Assembly (NCBI RefSeq): GCF_000149955.1
Contig: NW_017264846.1
Location: 168,499-232,498 of the forward strand
Direction: 5' to 3'
Length of the DNA: 64,000 nucleotides
DNA from: Fusarium oxysporum f. sp. lycopersici 4287
Taxonomy: Eukaryota; Ascomycota; Sordariomycetes; Hypocreales; Nectriaceae
Positions 53,791-64,000 of this stretch are shown in pieces. How positions within the stretch are numbered: the stretch's first letter is position 1; every line of letters starts with the position of its first letter. Position numbers and translations under genes: made by a program. Below the pieces are notes generated by a model. That model worked only from the letters and a program-made list of their open reading frames with translations, had not been told where the DNA came from and did not search any database.

Positions 53791-55395
53791 TAGTTGCTGA
53801 AATATATCGCCAGCGTAACATAGTAGCGCAACGGCTCGCACCTGACCTACAGCAAAACGGCCCACAGCAGGATAGCACCCCATTGCCAAGCTACCCTTTG
53901 TCGCCGGCAACACTTGTCTACTCATTTCAGAGCATCTGAAGGCTCTCAAGGCGGCTTTCCTTACGCAAAATCACGACGCGCACAACTGGCTTGACGGCCT
54001 GTATCTTGAAGTCCTTGCCATGGAGCGCGGAGTTGTCGAGGCGTACGGGAGCCTGGCGCATCAATGGGCTGGTGCCGACACAGGACAGCTTCTCGAGTTG
54101 ATCCACGTCAACTACCCGTTCCAGCTAAAATCTAAATCGAACGCAACCATGGATCTTTACCTAGAACGAGCTACTTCCAAGGGCATCGCCGACGCAGCCC
54201 ATGGCTTGTTCCTAGAGCAAGGGAAAGCTGTTGTGGATGCCACCTTGCCTTAGCTGCGGCAGTAGAGCTCTAGGCGTTAAAGAACGTAAGGTTTAAGGAA
54301 GGTGGAAGTTGGTGTAAATGACTAGATAGAGCGAACAGTAGAAAGATGCACCGTCTTTACATCGGAGAGATAGAAAGGAAGAGCTCTAAATTTGAAAGGG
54401 AGAAGGGTCTAAATATAATTGCTTGTAGTTTAAAGGATTGGAAGAATAAATAATAGAGAGATACAGTATTATCGGAGTGGAGTAGTAGGCAGGTAGAGCT
54501 CTATTAGATAGTGGTGCAACTCTTGAATAGGTTAATCTAAACTAGATATTCCTTTCTTATTATTCTCTTATAGCCTCTATTTATAGTTACTAGTTGTTAA
54601 AACAGCCGTATGCATATAATTACCAAGCTGAGCAATGTGACTGATGGGAACATAAATGGGGATTCTCAGAGGCATCGCTAACTAGTATGCACTGAGCTTT
54701 TAAGTACATAAGACATGGCCAATATTGCATTTTCCAACTTGCATAGCATTCCCTCGATGCATCGAATTATCTCGTCTTGATTCACCACTTCTCCAATAAT
54801 AAGAGGATTCCGACAGTCGGCAGACTTGTCAAGATAAGCCCCGTCGTCAAGCAACGCGCGTCTGTTGATCAAAAATTGCACTGCTAGATAATATAAGGAC
54901 AAACTATTTGGGATGGGGATGTAGCCTACCGTTTTGGTCGAGCGAGTGTGAAGCTGTCCTCAGGACTGTTCCCAATATGCATACCGTGCCTATAGGGCAT
55001 ATTCTAGAGAAAAGACATCACCCAGCAATTCGACGCCTGGGCTTCCAATAGCAGTAAGTTTACTACTGGGGTTAAGACATTCATGGAAAAGATAGCAATG
55101 CTTGACTCCGCGGGACGTTGGCCCACCATCAAACCCTTGACGGAGGATAGGAAGCTTGACAGATCTTGCGCAGGGAGTTCGGCCTATAAAGAGGCGGAGC
55201 AGGCGGTCCAGCTCGCGTCGTCGCACGGGAAAGGCGCCCTCCTGTCTGTTGGAGAGAGAAGGGGTTTGCTACCGCAGGGTATCGACTGGTAGCAGCCTAC
55301 CGCATAAACGCATCCATTCATCGACTCCTTTTGTATTCATGTCTTCTACCACTGCGCGTTCCACATCACCAATGTGGACTCGCCGCGGACCGTCA
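53791..55395. other. Unclassified, probably decayed sequence
   Basis: Frames at 54020-54253 (plus; LDGLYLEVLAMERGVVEAYG..) and 54678-55226 (minus; an ankyrin-like RALLDDGAYLDKSADCRNPL) are protein-like but short, lack starts or splice partners and could not be assigned. 54254-54660 is AT-rich. Confidence 0.3.
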
Positions 55396-55545
55396 GGAGG
55401 CCCTACTGTACCAATTACCACTGGTAATGGCATCCAAAACCATTTTTTGGGCGTTCAATATGCGGACGGGTTTCGTCCCAGATTCCATATTTGGTATAAT
55501 TCTCTCCGCTACCGGACTACCTCTCGCTGTTTATTCCACTAGCCC
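55396..55545 (+). pseudogene. MULE-related fragment 1
   Basis: Matches 57300-57440 on the opposite strand over about 140 bp. Its frame includes NMRTGFVPDSIFGIILSATG, parallel to NKRTGLVPDSVFSIALSAIG in fragment 2, which continues into a MULE FAR1-like domain. It is therefore the start of a related MULE gene, in opposite orientation. Confidence 0.5.
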
Positions 55546-57199
55546 AAGTGGGTTTACTAGAGGTTCATTCACTTGCTACTTTGAAGTGAATCACTGGCTT
55601 GAAATTGAACAGCCTTGACCCATCTAAGTTACAGATCCACTCGAAATTCTACTCTACTAGAGCTAGAGCTGCACTATAATACAACCTTCTCCCTGTTCGA
55701 CAGCCGAATATAAGGCTTTTTTTTCATCGATATCCCACTGAACCATTTCCCAGAACTCACCCATGTCTCTTCTGCTTGCAAACAATTGCTCCTTCTCGGT
55801 CTCTTGAGCTACTTGTGCTTCGATACGATTAGCCTCTGCTTTGTCCCAGTCTTAATTAGCCGTTATCTCTTCTTTGGCAGCACCTCCCCATTTGCTTATA
55901 ATCAAAACACCCGCTATGGCTTGCTTTTAGGTAGCCTAGAGGTAGGCCCATTGCTTTTCGATACGGGTGTTATCAAGTACGGTTCCTGGGGGTTAGGCCT
56001 TATACCAATCATCTCTTGACTTGACGTATCCTTGGTGGATGACTCGTGGATCGTCATACCTCAAATGCTTAGTTGCACCTGGAGCTGTATCTTTCGAAAG
56101 CAATGGTGATGGCACTGGTGGTCTACAGATAGATGGTGTAGGCTATGGATATCAAGGTTCTGCAGTCGTGATGTCTCAGTCTACCTGCCCTGCTTCGATG
56201 GTAAACTAGAACAGCAGTTCTTGAGAATTCAATTCAGGCTTAAACTCGAAGGTTTCCAAAGTCGTGATTGGCTGCCACTGCAGTTTATTGATCGCTGTTG
56301 TTGATGGTTTTGGTTGCTTAGCGGCTGCGAGGGATATCTATTGATGGTCTTCCAAACACACCTGCGGCTGGTCTGAAGATACAACTGGCAATGCTCGTAA
56401 TTCCGTGTACTGTAGTAGATACTCATTTGAGTTCCTTGCGTAACTGAGTATATAACATTTAATACATAAAGCAGGGTTATGCATCAGCCTTACGTTCTCA
56501 ATGGCTTTACAGCCACCAAGTCCTTTTCTTACACTAAATAAGAATAGAGATAAGCTCACATCTACAGGATTAATTGTTTTATAGGGCTCTAAATGGGGTA
56601 ATTAATTACCTTTCCCAGTCAAATGCCAGTGCGAATAGAAATCTTCAAGTTATAGTACTTAATCTATTGGTTTTATAGGTACAATCTAAGATTAAGACAT
56701 CCAGATAGGCTTGTAAGTATGCCACAGAATCCGGGTGCGCAAAGAGAACAACTTTAACTCATCCTTCAGGCCCAGTTTGAAATTGACTCCAGAATCCTTT
56801 TTTAAACCGCTAATTAGCAAGTGTGTTAATGCTGCTTTATCCTTAGTAGATTTCTTGCCTAGTATCTGCAATGCGATTAAAGATATCCCGCTGTGTTGCT
56901 ACTGTGTCGGTATTCTGCCGCATGTACGTTCTAATTTCTTTAGGGGCGATCCCAGCGTTAGCAAGGCCGGTCAGATGAGACAGGTGTTCCTGAAATATTG
57001 TCCGAAGTACTGGGTGGGCGGTGGCGCCTTGGCTCGGTTCATGATTAGCCGGCTGTCAGAACAATGCGTAGAGTCCAGGTACTCTTATCTCTAGACTCCT
57101 GATCGCCAACACCGAGAACTCGCAGTCTGTTGTTCCAGTTGTCGTCTTGCATTGCCGTTCTCTCGAAACAGTTGGATGGTTACGACCACGATCACATTT
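55546..57199. other. No gene supported
   Basis: AT-rich and mixed sequence between two inverted MULE fragments. Frames near 55786-56209 and 56735-57094 have no recognisable domain. Confidence 0.35.
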
Positions 57200-57440
57200 A
57201 CATGATTATCCTACTGCCGGTTTTCTCCTTGGTCGACCTTCCAGTTATGAACGCGTAGCCCCTGGTAGTTGCCCAGGCGTTGATCGCTTCAAAAAGTGCC
57301 TCCCGTGACTCGCCCTCGGGAGGCAGTCCGATAGCGGAGAGAGCTATACTAAATACGGAATCCGGGACGAGACCTGTCCGCTTATTGACCGTCCAAAGAA
57401 TGTTATTGGGGCCATTACCAATGACAATTGATACAGTGGG
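57200..57440 (-). pseudogene. MULE-related fragment 2
   Basis: Minus-strand frame: DSVFSIALSAIGLPPEGE, SREALFEAINAWATTRGYAF, ITGRSTKEKTGSRII, then stop codons. This is the N-terminal FAR1-like domain of a transposase related to the intact MULE at 18415 (compare SREALHAAINAWAAPRGYAF). The core is absent. Confidence 0.7.
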
Positions 57441-57763
57441 CTACAGGACGCAAATCACAGTACTATTCATCACGAATCGTACCATCGTGCGTCAACTGTG
57501 ACGAAAACCAAATAAATTAAGCCTAGCATACCCCCCAAAGGTACAGCATGTGATAAATAGCCTCCGGACTGGGTGGTCATTAATCAGATCATCTTAGCCA
57601 CGATAAAACCACCTGATCATGTGCCACACACATGTTGTCGTCAGCCATCAGCGCAAGAAGATGAATAACTGTATATGGTGACAAGAGAGGGCATATGAGG
57701 AGCAAAAGTCTTCCTCTCAATTAACTGAACTATTAACAGATCACTTGCTGAATTATTACGGAA

Positions 57764-58825
57764 ATGGCGTCAAATAGCACGCTTCCACTTACTATGCGCG
57801 CCGTACAATGGTGCTCAATCAAAGGCGGCATCGAGAAAAACCTTAAGCCAGTCATGGATGCAAAACTTCCCAAACACGCTCGGTCACTCCCAAAAGGCCA
57901 CACGCTCGTGAAAGTCGCATACGCATCGCTTAATCATCTCGACTACAAAGTGGCCGAAATGCCTCTGTGCAACATAATGTTCCCCAAGCCTGCCACGCCG
58001 GGGCTTGACTTTTCCGGCACAATTGTTTCCACGACGTTGGACGATTTCGAAGAAGGCCAGCGTGTCTTTGGGAGAGCCGAGTTACCCAGTGGTGGAACCA
58101 TGGCAGAGTATGCTGTTGTCGGAGGCGCAGGAATAGCTGCTTTGCCTGATGGTGTGTTCCTCAAAGAAGCAGCTTGTATTGGTATCTGCGGTACCACTGC
58201 TTTGCAATGTCTTCGACCGTTCGTGCAGCCGGGAGACAGAGTTTTTATCAACGGCGGTAGTGGAGGCGTTGGTATTTTCGCGATTCAGATTGCCAAAGCC
58301 CTGGGCTGTTCTCATGTCACAACCACTTGCTCAGCGGCCAACGCCGAGTTTTGTCGAAATCTTGGTGCCGACGAGATTATCGATTACAACTCTGAGAATC
58401 CACTTGAGGTGCTCAAGAAGAGTGAAGAGCAATTTGACTGCATCCTTGACACGGTCTTTATCAATCCGTACATGTACTGGCAGTGCCACCAATACCTCAA
58501 GCCCCACGGAACATATGTCTGCGTTGGCCTACCACCAAGATTCCAGACCTTCAAGTCTCTCCTTACCATCAAACTGTTACCGAGATGGCTCGGGGGCGGA
58601 AAGCGAAAGTTCAAGTATCATTCGGTGATTGCGAACCAGAGGGATTTCACTCAAGTTGCCGGCTGGATCAGAGATGGGAAGATTAACACTTTTATTGAGC
58701 AGGAGTTTGCATTGGATGATGCAGGAAGGGCTTATGCGAGACTGAAAGCGGGAAGGACGAGGGGAAAGTTGGTCGTTCGTGTTGGAGGAGAGCCTGGCAG
58801 CGATCAGTATGACCTTGATCTTTGA
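57764..58825 (+). CDS. Medium-chain dehydrogenase/reductase, quinone-oxidoreductase-like
   Basis: ATG 57764; 353 residues, one exon. It has a GroES-like N-terminal domain (KVAYASLNHLDYKV, PGLDFSGTIV) and a Rossmann domain with the nucleotide motif INGGSGGVGIFAIQIAKALG (about 165). The structural-zinc cysteines and the catalytic GHE motif of zinc alcohol dehydrogenases are missing, which places it with NAD(P)H-dependent quinone/enone reductases or trans-enoyl reductases. Substrate not predictable. Good ATG context; flanked by relics on both sides, so it appears isolated. Confidence 0.88.
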   Translation: MASNSTLPLTMRAVQWCSIKGGIEKNLKPVMDAKLPKHARSLPKGHTLVKVAYASLNHLDYKVAEMPLCNIMFPKPATPGLDFSGTIVSTTLDDFEEGQRVFGRAELPSGGTMAEYAVVGGAGIAALPDGVFLKEAACIGICGTTALQCLRPFVQPGDRVFINGGSGGVGIFAIQIAKALGCSHVTTTCSAANAEFCRNLGADEIIDYNSENPLEVLKKSEEQFDCILDTVFINPYMYWQCHQYLKPHGTYVCVGLPPRFQTFKSLLTIKLLPRWLGGGKRKFKYHSVIANQRDFTQVAGWIRDGKINTFIEQEFALDDAGRAYARLKAGRTRGKLVVRVGGEPGSDQYDLDL

Positions 58826-58944
58826 GGCTGGGGTAACGAGATGGAAACAGTTAATGGGATATGGTCGGGCTACATGTTTTCGAGTATGGAAATCCGATGG
58901 GCACTAAGGAAGTGCGATTAATGATGAGGGAAGTATCCATCCGT

Positions 58945-61892
58945 ACCTGGACGTTTGAGTTACCGGTAACTCATGAATTTCGACCCTTCTAACTCACTCA
59001 TGAGTTTAACTCAGACTCATGAGTCAACTCACGTATAATGATCATGTGATAATGCCAGCTTCCCAAATAGGAAGTTGGTGATAAGAATCTATGGTATTAA
59101 AGTGCAGAGAATCACCACGCTATTCAATATCACTAATTTCTATATCGAGATCATCATTACCAATGTCCGGATCGCATACTAGGCTCAGTCCACCGAGCCG
59201 AGTCCCGACAATATGCCCATTCCGTATCCAGTTGCCAAGACACTCAACTTCCTGCAGCCGCTCGCACGTCATCGAGAGCCGGTCCCATGATGCGGTCCTA
59301 CGAGCGCCTGAGAATGTCCTTTCTAGCTCTGCCGACTGAGGGCTTATCGACAGTATATCGTTGGCCATATGGCTAAGGCGTGGAAACTGCCGTCGTCGTT
59401 CAATGCGACACCACCACTCCACAGGTTTGCAATCGACCTTGATAGTCGGAGAATTAATAAATGCGTCTAAGTTATAGCCATCGGTTGAAAGAGCCGTCTC
59501 GACCTCCATCTCCAGTAGCAATAGCTGTAGCTGCGAAGGCGAGTTCCCCAGCGCAGCTGGGATATCCTCCGGAATAGTTTCTATGTCTCCGTCGATATTG
59601 ATATCGTATTTCTCCTCCCATATTTGCCGAGCTCCCACAATCGCTGGGTTAATCCATGCACTCTTCCAGTTCTTATCCAAGTATGCTTTTCGACAGCGTG
59701 GATCGAGAAGAAGAGCGGCGACGTAAACGGGAGTCTCATCAGACATAATGTAGTATTTATCGAGTACAAACAAGCCCATCTCGATAGAATGGAGCATACG
59801 GCTATCATGGAACTCCGGGGTCGAGTAGTGTATCTAACAAATTAGTTAAAGGCTGTCCGTTTAACGGAGATAGACCTTATCTTCGCTTTCTCAAAGTGGC
59901 TGAGAAGACCATCCATCAGCCGCAGCGTACTGAAGAGGCTCGATTTATCGCCTTCTGTTATCAAAGTTGCCTCGGTAAAGGGCTGGAGGAAAAAGTATGC
60001 GTTTTCGACAGTATATCCCAGTCGGCGCCTGATAGATGAGCAGAGCCGATGTCCTTGTCATGGTCTACCATAAACTGGACGATCTGTGCCTTCTTATCGA
60101 GGGCGACACTGATAACTTTATACCATGAGGACCACCGTGTTGCGTTCTCGATCCCGAGACTGCGACCCACAGCTTCGCGCCAGTTATCACTATAGATTGG
60201 AGAGCTTCCAAGCCAAACTGCGAAATGCTGGAGCTTCTGGAGAGCATTAATGCCTTCCCATCCGCTAAATTCTAATAGCTGAGTAGTCCTCTCTCTCGTC
60301 GGATGTCCCTGCTGTCTCCCCTGCTTCTCCTCTGATGTGTGATCCACCGTGGTATCGGGTGCTGAAGCGTATTCTGATTTAGAGCAGTAGAGAAGGTTTC
60401 GATAGACTGTGCACCAGCGACGTTGCCGGCGTCATTAAAGGCAGTGCGTAAAGTTTCTTTCGAGCGCGCGAGAAGGAAAGTTTGAAGGGAAAGGTTAATA
60501 ATATGGTCGAAACAGCAGACGCGGCGGACTGGATTAAAGATTATCTAAACGAAACTCAGCTGGCACAACCATAGAAACTTATCTTTACTTAAACCTCGCC
60601 CGTGAAGTAGCTTCTTTAACAAAGCTTCTAGGCAGGCATTGTTCGGGGATGCCTTATCCACAGTATGATAACCCACGCGTCGAATTTCGAATCGCTCTAA
60701 GAAATCAGCGATCAGGCCGGCCTGTGACTCGCCAGAGTGGCCTTTTCGACACTCTAACAGACCTAGAAGCGCCTTTCGAAGTTTATAGCCCTTATCGACC
60801 CACTGTCCGCATACTGCAAGCATACCATGTCGGTGTGGTGATGTCCAGGGATCAGACGAGAGGTGAATCATCGAAATGGCAGATTGAAGGGACTCGGCTA
60901 ACTGAGTAGCGTAGAACTCATAGCTAGCTGCGATGTAGCGCATCACTGTACGTTGGGAGGTAATGAGACTATCCTCGATGGCAGGATTGCATGTTAGTGC
61001 TAGGTCCTTTAGCTCATCCCACTCAATCATCGAAAAGACCACTCTGCGACGTGTGAGAAGGCTAACAAGAGCTTCGATGTAAGCCTGTCGATTGAAGGTA
61101 TTCCGTAATGCCGCTTCGGATGGCGTAGTCAATGACGTGATATATACGTCGAGCGATTGCTGAGATTGATTCTGCTGGCTAGAAAGCCCGATCAGATATG
61201 GATGATTATTCCTCATGTGGCGCCGCGCATTGCCCTTATAGCCATCCTTCCATGGCTTCGCCGTACAGTATAAGCAGACATATAAAGTGTGAGGCTTCGC
61301 CTTCTCTCTGGTGAAAAATGTCTTAATATCGATGAAGTCGGGGGCGTAAGATGGTATCCTTGGTACGGACGAAGTTGCGGATGCCATGGCGATGGCTTGA
61401 TGATATAGATAATGGATCGAGGCGATGAAGAGTCTGCCGATAAGTCGTCCTAGAAACTGCCGTAGCTACTCGGAAGACTTTTTTTTTTTTACTTTAAGAT
61501 TCTTGTCAATTTCTGATGGATCTCGATCATAGGGATATAAGCCCTTGATTTCTCTATCTAATGAGTGGAAACAGGTCGGATTCTTATACATAAGATGAAT
61601 TGGTCCTCTGGGGCCGTTGTGTTGAAGACCTTGCTTTTTGGGAGACATAGGTGATACCGGACTTCCGGGCTGCCGGTCTAAACAGCCTGCCTGCACTGCT
61701 GGGAGGCCTTCCTTTCGGTTTGATTAAATGTATGACCATCTGGTCTACTGGATGTGATAATTCTGAATAGAGGGGTTGCGATAAATTAGATTAGATCAGA
61801 TTATAGATCGGGCCAATCAGACGCCGGGAACGCCGTTATGAGGTTATCGGTTAACTTATGAGTTGGGTTTGAGTTAACTAAAATGCCCAGGT
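58945..61892 (-). mobile_element. hAT element, full-length but decayed
   Basis: Approximate ends: ACCTGGACGTTTGAGTTA at 58945 and, inverted, ACCTGGGCATTTTAGTTA at 61892, an imperfect terminal repeat (13 of 18). Subterminal zones contain ACTCATGAGT-type palindromes (58968-59030). An 8-bp target duplication was not found. It carries one transposase gene on the minus strand. Confidence 0.65.
59120..61387 (-). pseudogene. hAT transposase, frameshifted
   Basis: ATG 61387. An N-terminal BED-type finger (VCLYCTAKPW, then ARRHMRNNHP, C..C..H..H) is followed by the segments shared with the left-edge relic, then a stop at 60545-60547. The reading continues in changed frames through RRVCCFDHIINLSLQTFLLA (about 60520-60460), ENATRWSSWY (about 60150), LQPFTEATLITEGDKSSLFS (about 59980), LLLDPRCRKAYL, and the C-terminal dimerisation domain (RFPRLSHMA-like; DILSISPQSAELERTFSGAR, about 59350-59290). 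At least three frame breaks were seen. The order is complete, so this was once an autonomous element. Confidence 0.85.
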
Positions 61893-62018
61893 ATGATTCT
61901 TACGGGCCGTAAGAATGTAATCGAAGAATAAGAAGGTATTATTAAATCGAGAATCCTGCGAGAAGGAAATGTCTAAATCTTCGCGCGGTCCGGGCATGCG
62001 TATAGAATAATTGTTGGC

Positions 62019-62548
62019 TTATTGAGGCAGCATGTTCTTGGACTCTTCGTCGGTAAGGAAGATCTCATCGACGGGGTCTCGGCGGTTCTCGAGGGGAACG
62101 TAGTCGCAATCGATGCAGGAGGGAAGGAAGATCTCTGTATGTGACGTTTGTTAACTGATGTTTCGGTGGGTCACATTAATGACTTCATCACAACATACCC
62201 GGATTCCAGGCAAAACCCTGGCTGGAGGAGACGTAGCAGATCTATGGCAGAAAATGTCAGTATGGATTTGCTGGAATACGGTATGTCGTCTTGCACCTCC
62301 GGAGGCCCGAGGAGAACGGGGCTGAAGTCACTTATCAGCCAAGGAGGGCTGTTCGGTTCACCGATGTTAATGACGGTGCATTCTTGCTTGGAGAGAAAGG
62401 AGCCTGGGACGAAGTCAGCAATGCCGGCACAAACGATCTGTGGGTGCAATCACGTCGGGTTGGGGGAGGATCCGGCTTCAACCAACCTAGGAAGCTTAGT
62501 CGGCGGGCGTGCAGCGCTTTGTCCCTGCCAGCCGAAGGCGGGGAGCAT
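62019..62548 (-). CDS. Small conserved-looking protein, four exons
   Basis: Exons 62548-62483, 62437-62297, 62241-62199 and 62134-62019. Introns: 62438-62482 (GTTGAA..CACAG), 62242-62296 (GTGCAA, TACTGAC branch, CATAG) and 62135-62198 (GTATGT..TACAG). All four exons join in frame into 121 residues starting MLPAFGWQGQSAARPPTKLP and ending DEESKNMLPQ. Notable segments are IVCAGIADFVPGSFLSKQEC, LLGPPEICYVSSSQGFAWNP and EIFLPSCIDCDYVPLENRRD. No membrane helix, and four scattered cysteines. I sense a conserved fungal hypothetical protein but cannot name a family. The start could be further upstream (ATG 62650 is a 5' alternative). Confidence 0.7.
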
Positions 62549-63682
62549 GAAGGCGAGGTCGAGTAAGGACTATTGGCAGAAGAGTCAGTGCCCTTGTGAC
62601 AAGAGGGCGTAGCCGAGGGGCCAGCGGGAAGAGCGATGGAGGACGACATGCTGTGAGATGGTGAGAGGAAGCGAGACACCGAAACGAGGGTTACTGTGTG
62701 ACGGGCATCGGCCGAGTCGTGAGCAAGGAGGGAGAGGAAGTGAGCTTCCTGAGAATGCAATGACTCAAGAAGCAAGCCGTCTGTATACGATGAGGGACGA
62801 AGAGACTCAAGAAAAGCTCGGAGGGAAGAAAGAAGAAGACGAAGAGAAAAGAAGATGGAGGTCGAAAGGTGGCGAGGTTCGCAAAGGACGGCAGAAGGTG
62901 GTTTCGAAATGCACGGCAACTCCCGACCGCCGACAACCAGTGAATCGCTGCCGCATCATCCCGTGACGGGCGAGTGACCCGACACTGATAAGCCACAGCC
63001 AGGTCGTTGCAGACGCCACGAGAGGACGGGAAAAAGAGCCAATGAAACCAGGACAAACGAAACAGGGTCAACAAAACGTACATAAATCCTGTGAAAAATT
63101 AGCGACTCTTGATAGTTGGTCATTCTTGCGTCATGATGTCCTTTGTTCTCTTATTTAACTGTGACCCAGTTGTTGGCTTTCTGGAGGATCTAGGATATAC
63201 AAAGAATAACGTTGTATTAAGCGAGCGGCGGATTATAGGCCAATAGCGGACTTTGGTAATTTTTTTGGCGGGACCTGCATATAAAAGGTACATCAAAATT
63301 GTTAAGAAGGCTTAACAATTTTTGAGGACTTCTCCCAGCCATTCCCGGCAAATTGAATGTTGGCGTAACTTACCGGCCTGCTACCGGGTCACTGGAGACC
63401 TCTCTCATTGACTGGTCTTGATCTCTCGGTGCTTCTACCCGGATCATCACATTTGCTTCTCGTAAATTATCTGCATCATTATTGGCGAATCGATTTACCA
63501 GCCAACATTATACCCGTATATTAAACCGGTAAATAGTCCTATCGTCGCCCACTGGATTAGCATTGCATGATAACGAGCAACATCCGTGACGTGGCCTCCG
63601 ATCACAGATCCTTTTTTGCCAGCCTTTGAAGTGGACCAAGGTTGATCAAATCTCCGAGAGCAGGATATCAAATATCGTTGCC
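62549..63682. other. No gene seen
   Basis: Upstream region of the four-exon gene plus spacer. Long frames overlapping 62335-62966 are of low complexity and mostly shadow that gene. 63240-63330 is AT-rich. Confidence 0.35.
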
Positions 63683-63709
63683 ATGCTTCCACCATCGCTG
63701 CAGGCAAGC

Positions 63710-64000
63710 ATGAGTCAGATTCGATACTTTTACCGCATCATCAGCCTTGACACCTTACGACCGGGTGTCCTGGCCTCAGAGGGGCCCCAAAAAGCTCAGC
63801 TACCCTCACAGGCACATGTGCCGACTCTGACCCAGGATCCGGCCGTCACTGAGATGCTCCAGTGGAACGATGCTCATCAGGATGCGGATTCGAAGGCCGT
63901 GTGCCCGCGACCGATGAGCCGGGTTCTTTACTCGGAGTCGGTGGATGATGGTAAGGCTATCAGGGGGTCATCTGGTATTAATTGGAAGTTTGCGCGGCAA
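63710..64000 (+). CDS. Partial hypothetical protein, open at right edge
   Basis: ATG 63710 (MSQIRYFYRIISLDTLRPGV) or in-frame ATG 63683. The frame stays open to the end of the window (97 residues so far, ending SSGINWKFARQ). No stop, and no domain recognised. The codons look like coding sequence, but an overlapping minus-strand frame (63707-63495) is also open. The 3' part lies outside the window. Confidence 0.45.
   Translation, partial: MSQIRYFYRIISLDTLRPGVLASEGPQKAQLPSQAHVPTLTQDPAVTEMLQWNDAHQDADSKAVCPRPMSRVLYSESVDDGKAIRGSSGINWKFARQ

Noticed and set aside
54678..55226. Ankyrin-repeat gene on the minus strand
   Set aside because: One ankyrin-like unit only; splice sites do not join the pieces in frame.
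55331..55618. Carboxylesterase N-terminus (a FLGVQYA-like stretch)
   Set aside because: The same DNA aligns with 57300-57440 on the other strand, which runs into a MULE FAR1-like domain; another frame fits that family better.
62171..62449. Prolyl-4-hydroxylase-like domain (FLSKQEC)
   Set aside because: The short match did not extend; no iron-binding His/Asp motif follows in the spliced protein.
62335..62919. Long Ser/Pro-rich minus-strand ORF
   Set aside because: It overlaps the four-exon gene in another frame; the splice model explains the coding signal better.

Overview
The window looks like a transposon-rich, accessory or subtelomere-like segment of a filamentous ascomycete genome. The evidence is short spliceosomal introns (45-79 bp, GT..AG, CTRAC/CTAAC-like branch sites), GPI-anchored, ABCG, sterol-glucosyltransferase-like and bHLH genes of fungal type, and typical fungal transposons (Tad-like LINE, Fot1/pogo, Hop-like MULE, hAT, piggyBac). 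An Aspergillus/Penicillium-like Eurotiomycete is a reasonable guess but is not proven from this sequence. There are 100 Ns at 24926-25025 (assembly gap).

Layout. 1-11.6 kb: a hAT relic running off the left edge, a bHLH-factor pseudogene beside a 261-bp piggyBac-type miniature element, a decayed pogo transposase, and a near-complete 5'-truncated LINE whose ORF2 is interrupted by one TGA. 12.6-15.0 kb: a multi-exon gene of unknown function. 16.97-17.83 kb: a secreted, probably GPI-anchored protein. 18.25-21.19 kb: an apparently intact MULE with 92-bp perfect terminal repeats and a 10-bp target duplication. 21.9-24.15 kb: a nearly intact piggyBac-like element. 24.6-33.6 kb: a cluster of related pogo elements (one intact, two decayed, one nested in a miniature element, one orphan end) that flanks a divergent pair of paralogous membrane-protein genes at 27.3-29.6 kb. 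33.85-34.08 kb: a tiny Cys-rich gene. 34.5-36.7 kb: a second, decayed piggyBac.

From 37.5 to 48.7 kb a gene island follows: a DUF1275 membrane protein, a CoA-disulfide-reductase/rhodanese fusion, an ABCG half-transporter, a sterol-glucosyltransferase-like GT1 enzyme and a His-rich small ORF. No pathway linking them can be shown. From 49.3 kb to the end, relics (hAT, LINE gag, MULE pieces and a full-length but frameshifted hAT at 58.9-61.9 kb) alternate with a methyltransferase, a quinone-oxidoreductase-like gene, a cryptic four-exon small gene at 62.0-62.5 kb and a partial gene open at the right edge.

The best candidates for something new are the divergent membrane paralogs, the iteron-like termini that vary in concert across the pogo family, the two small multi-exon genes that simple ORF calling misses, and the orphan multi-exon gene. 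No CRISPR array, rRNA or convincing tRNA was seen. All exon models were read by eye from splice signals and frame continuity.
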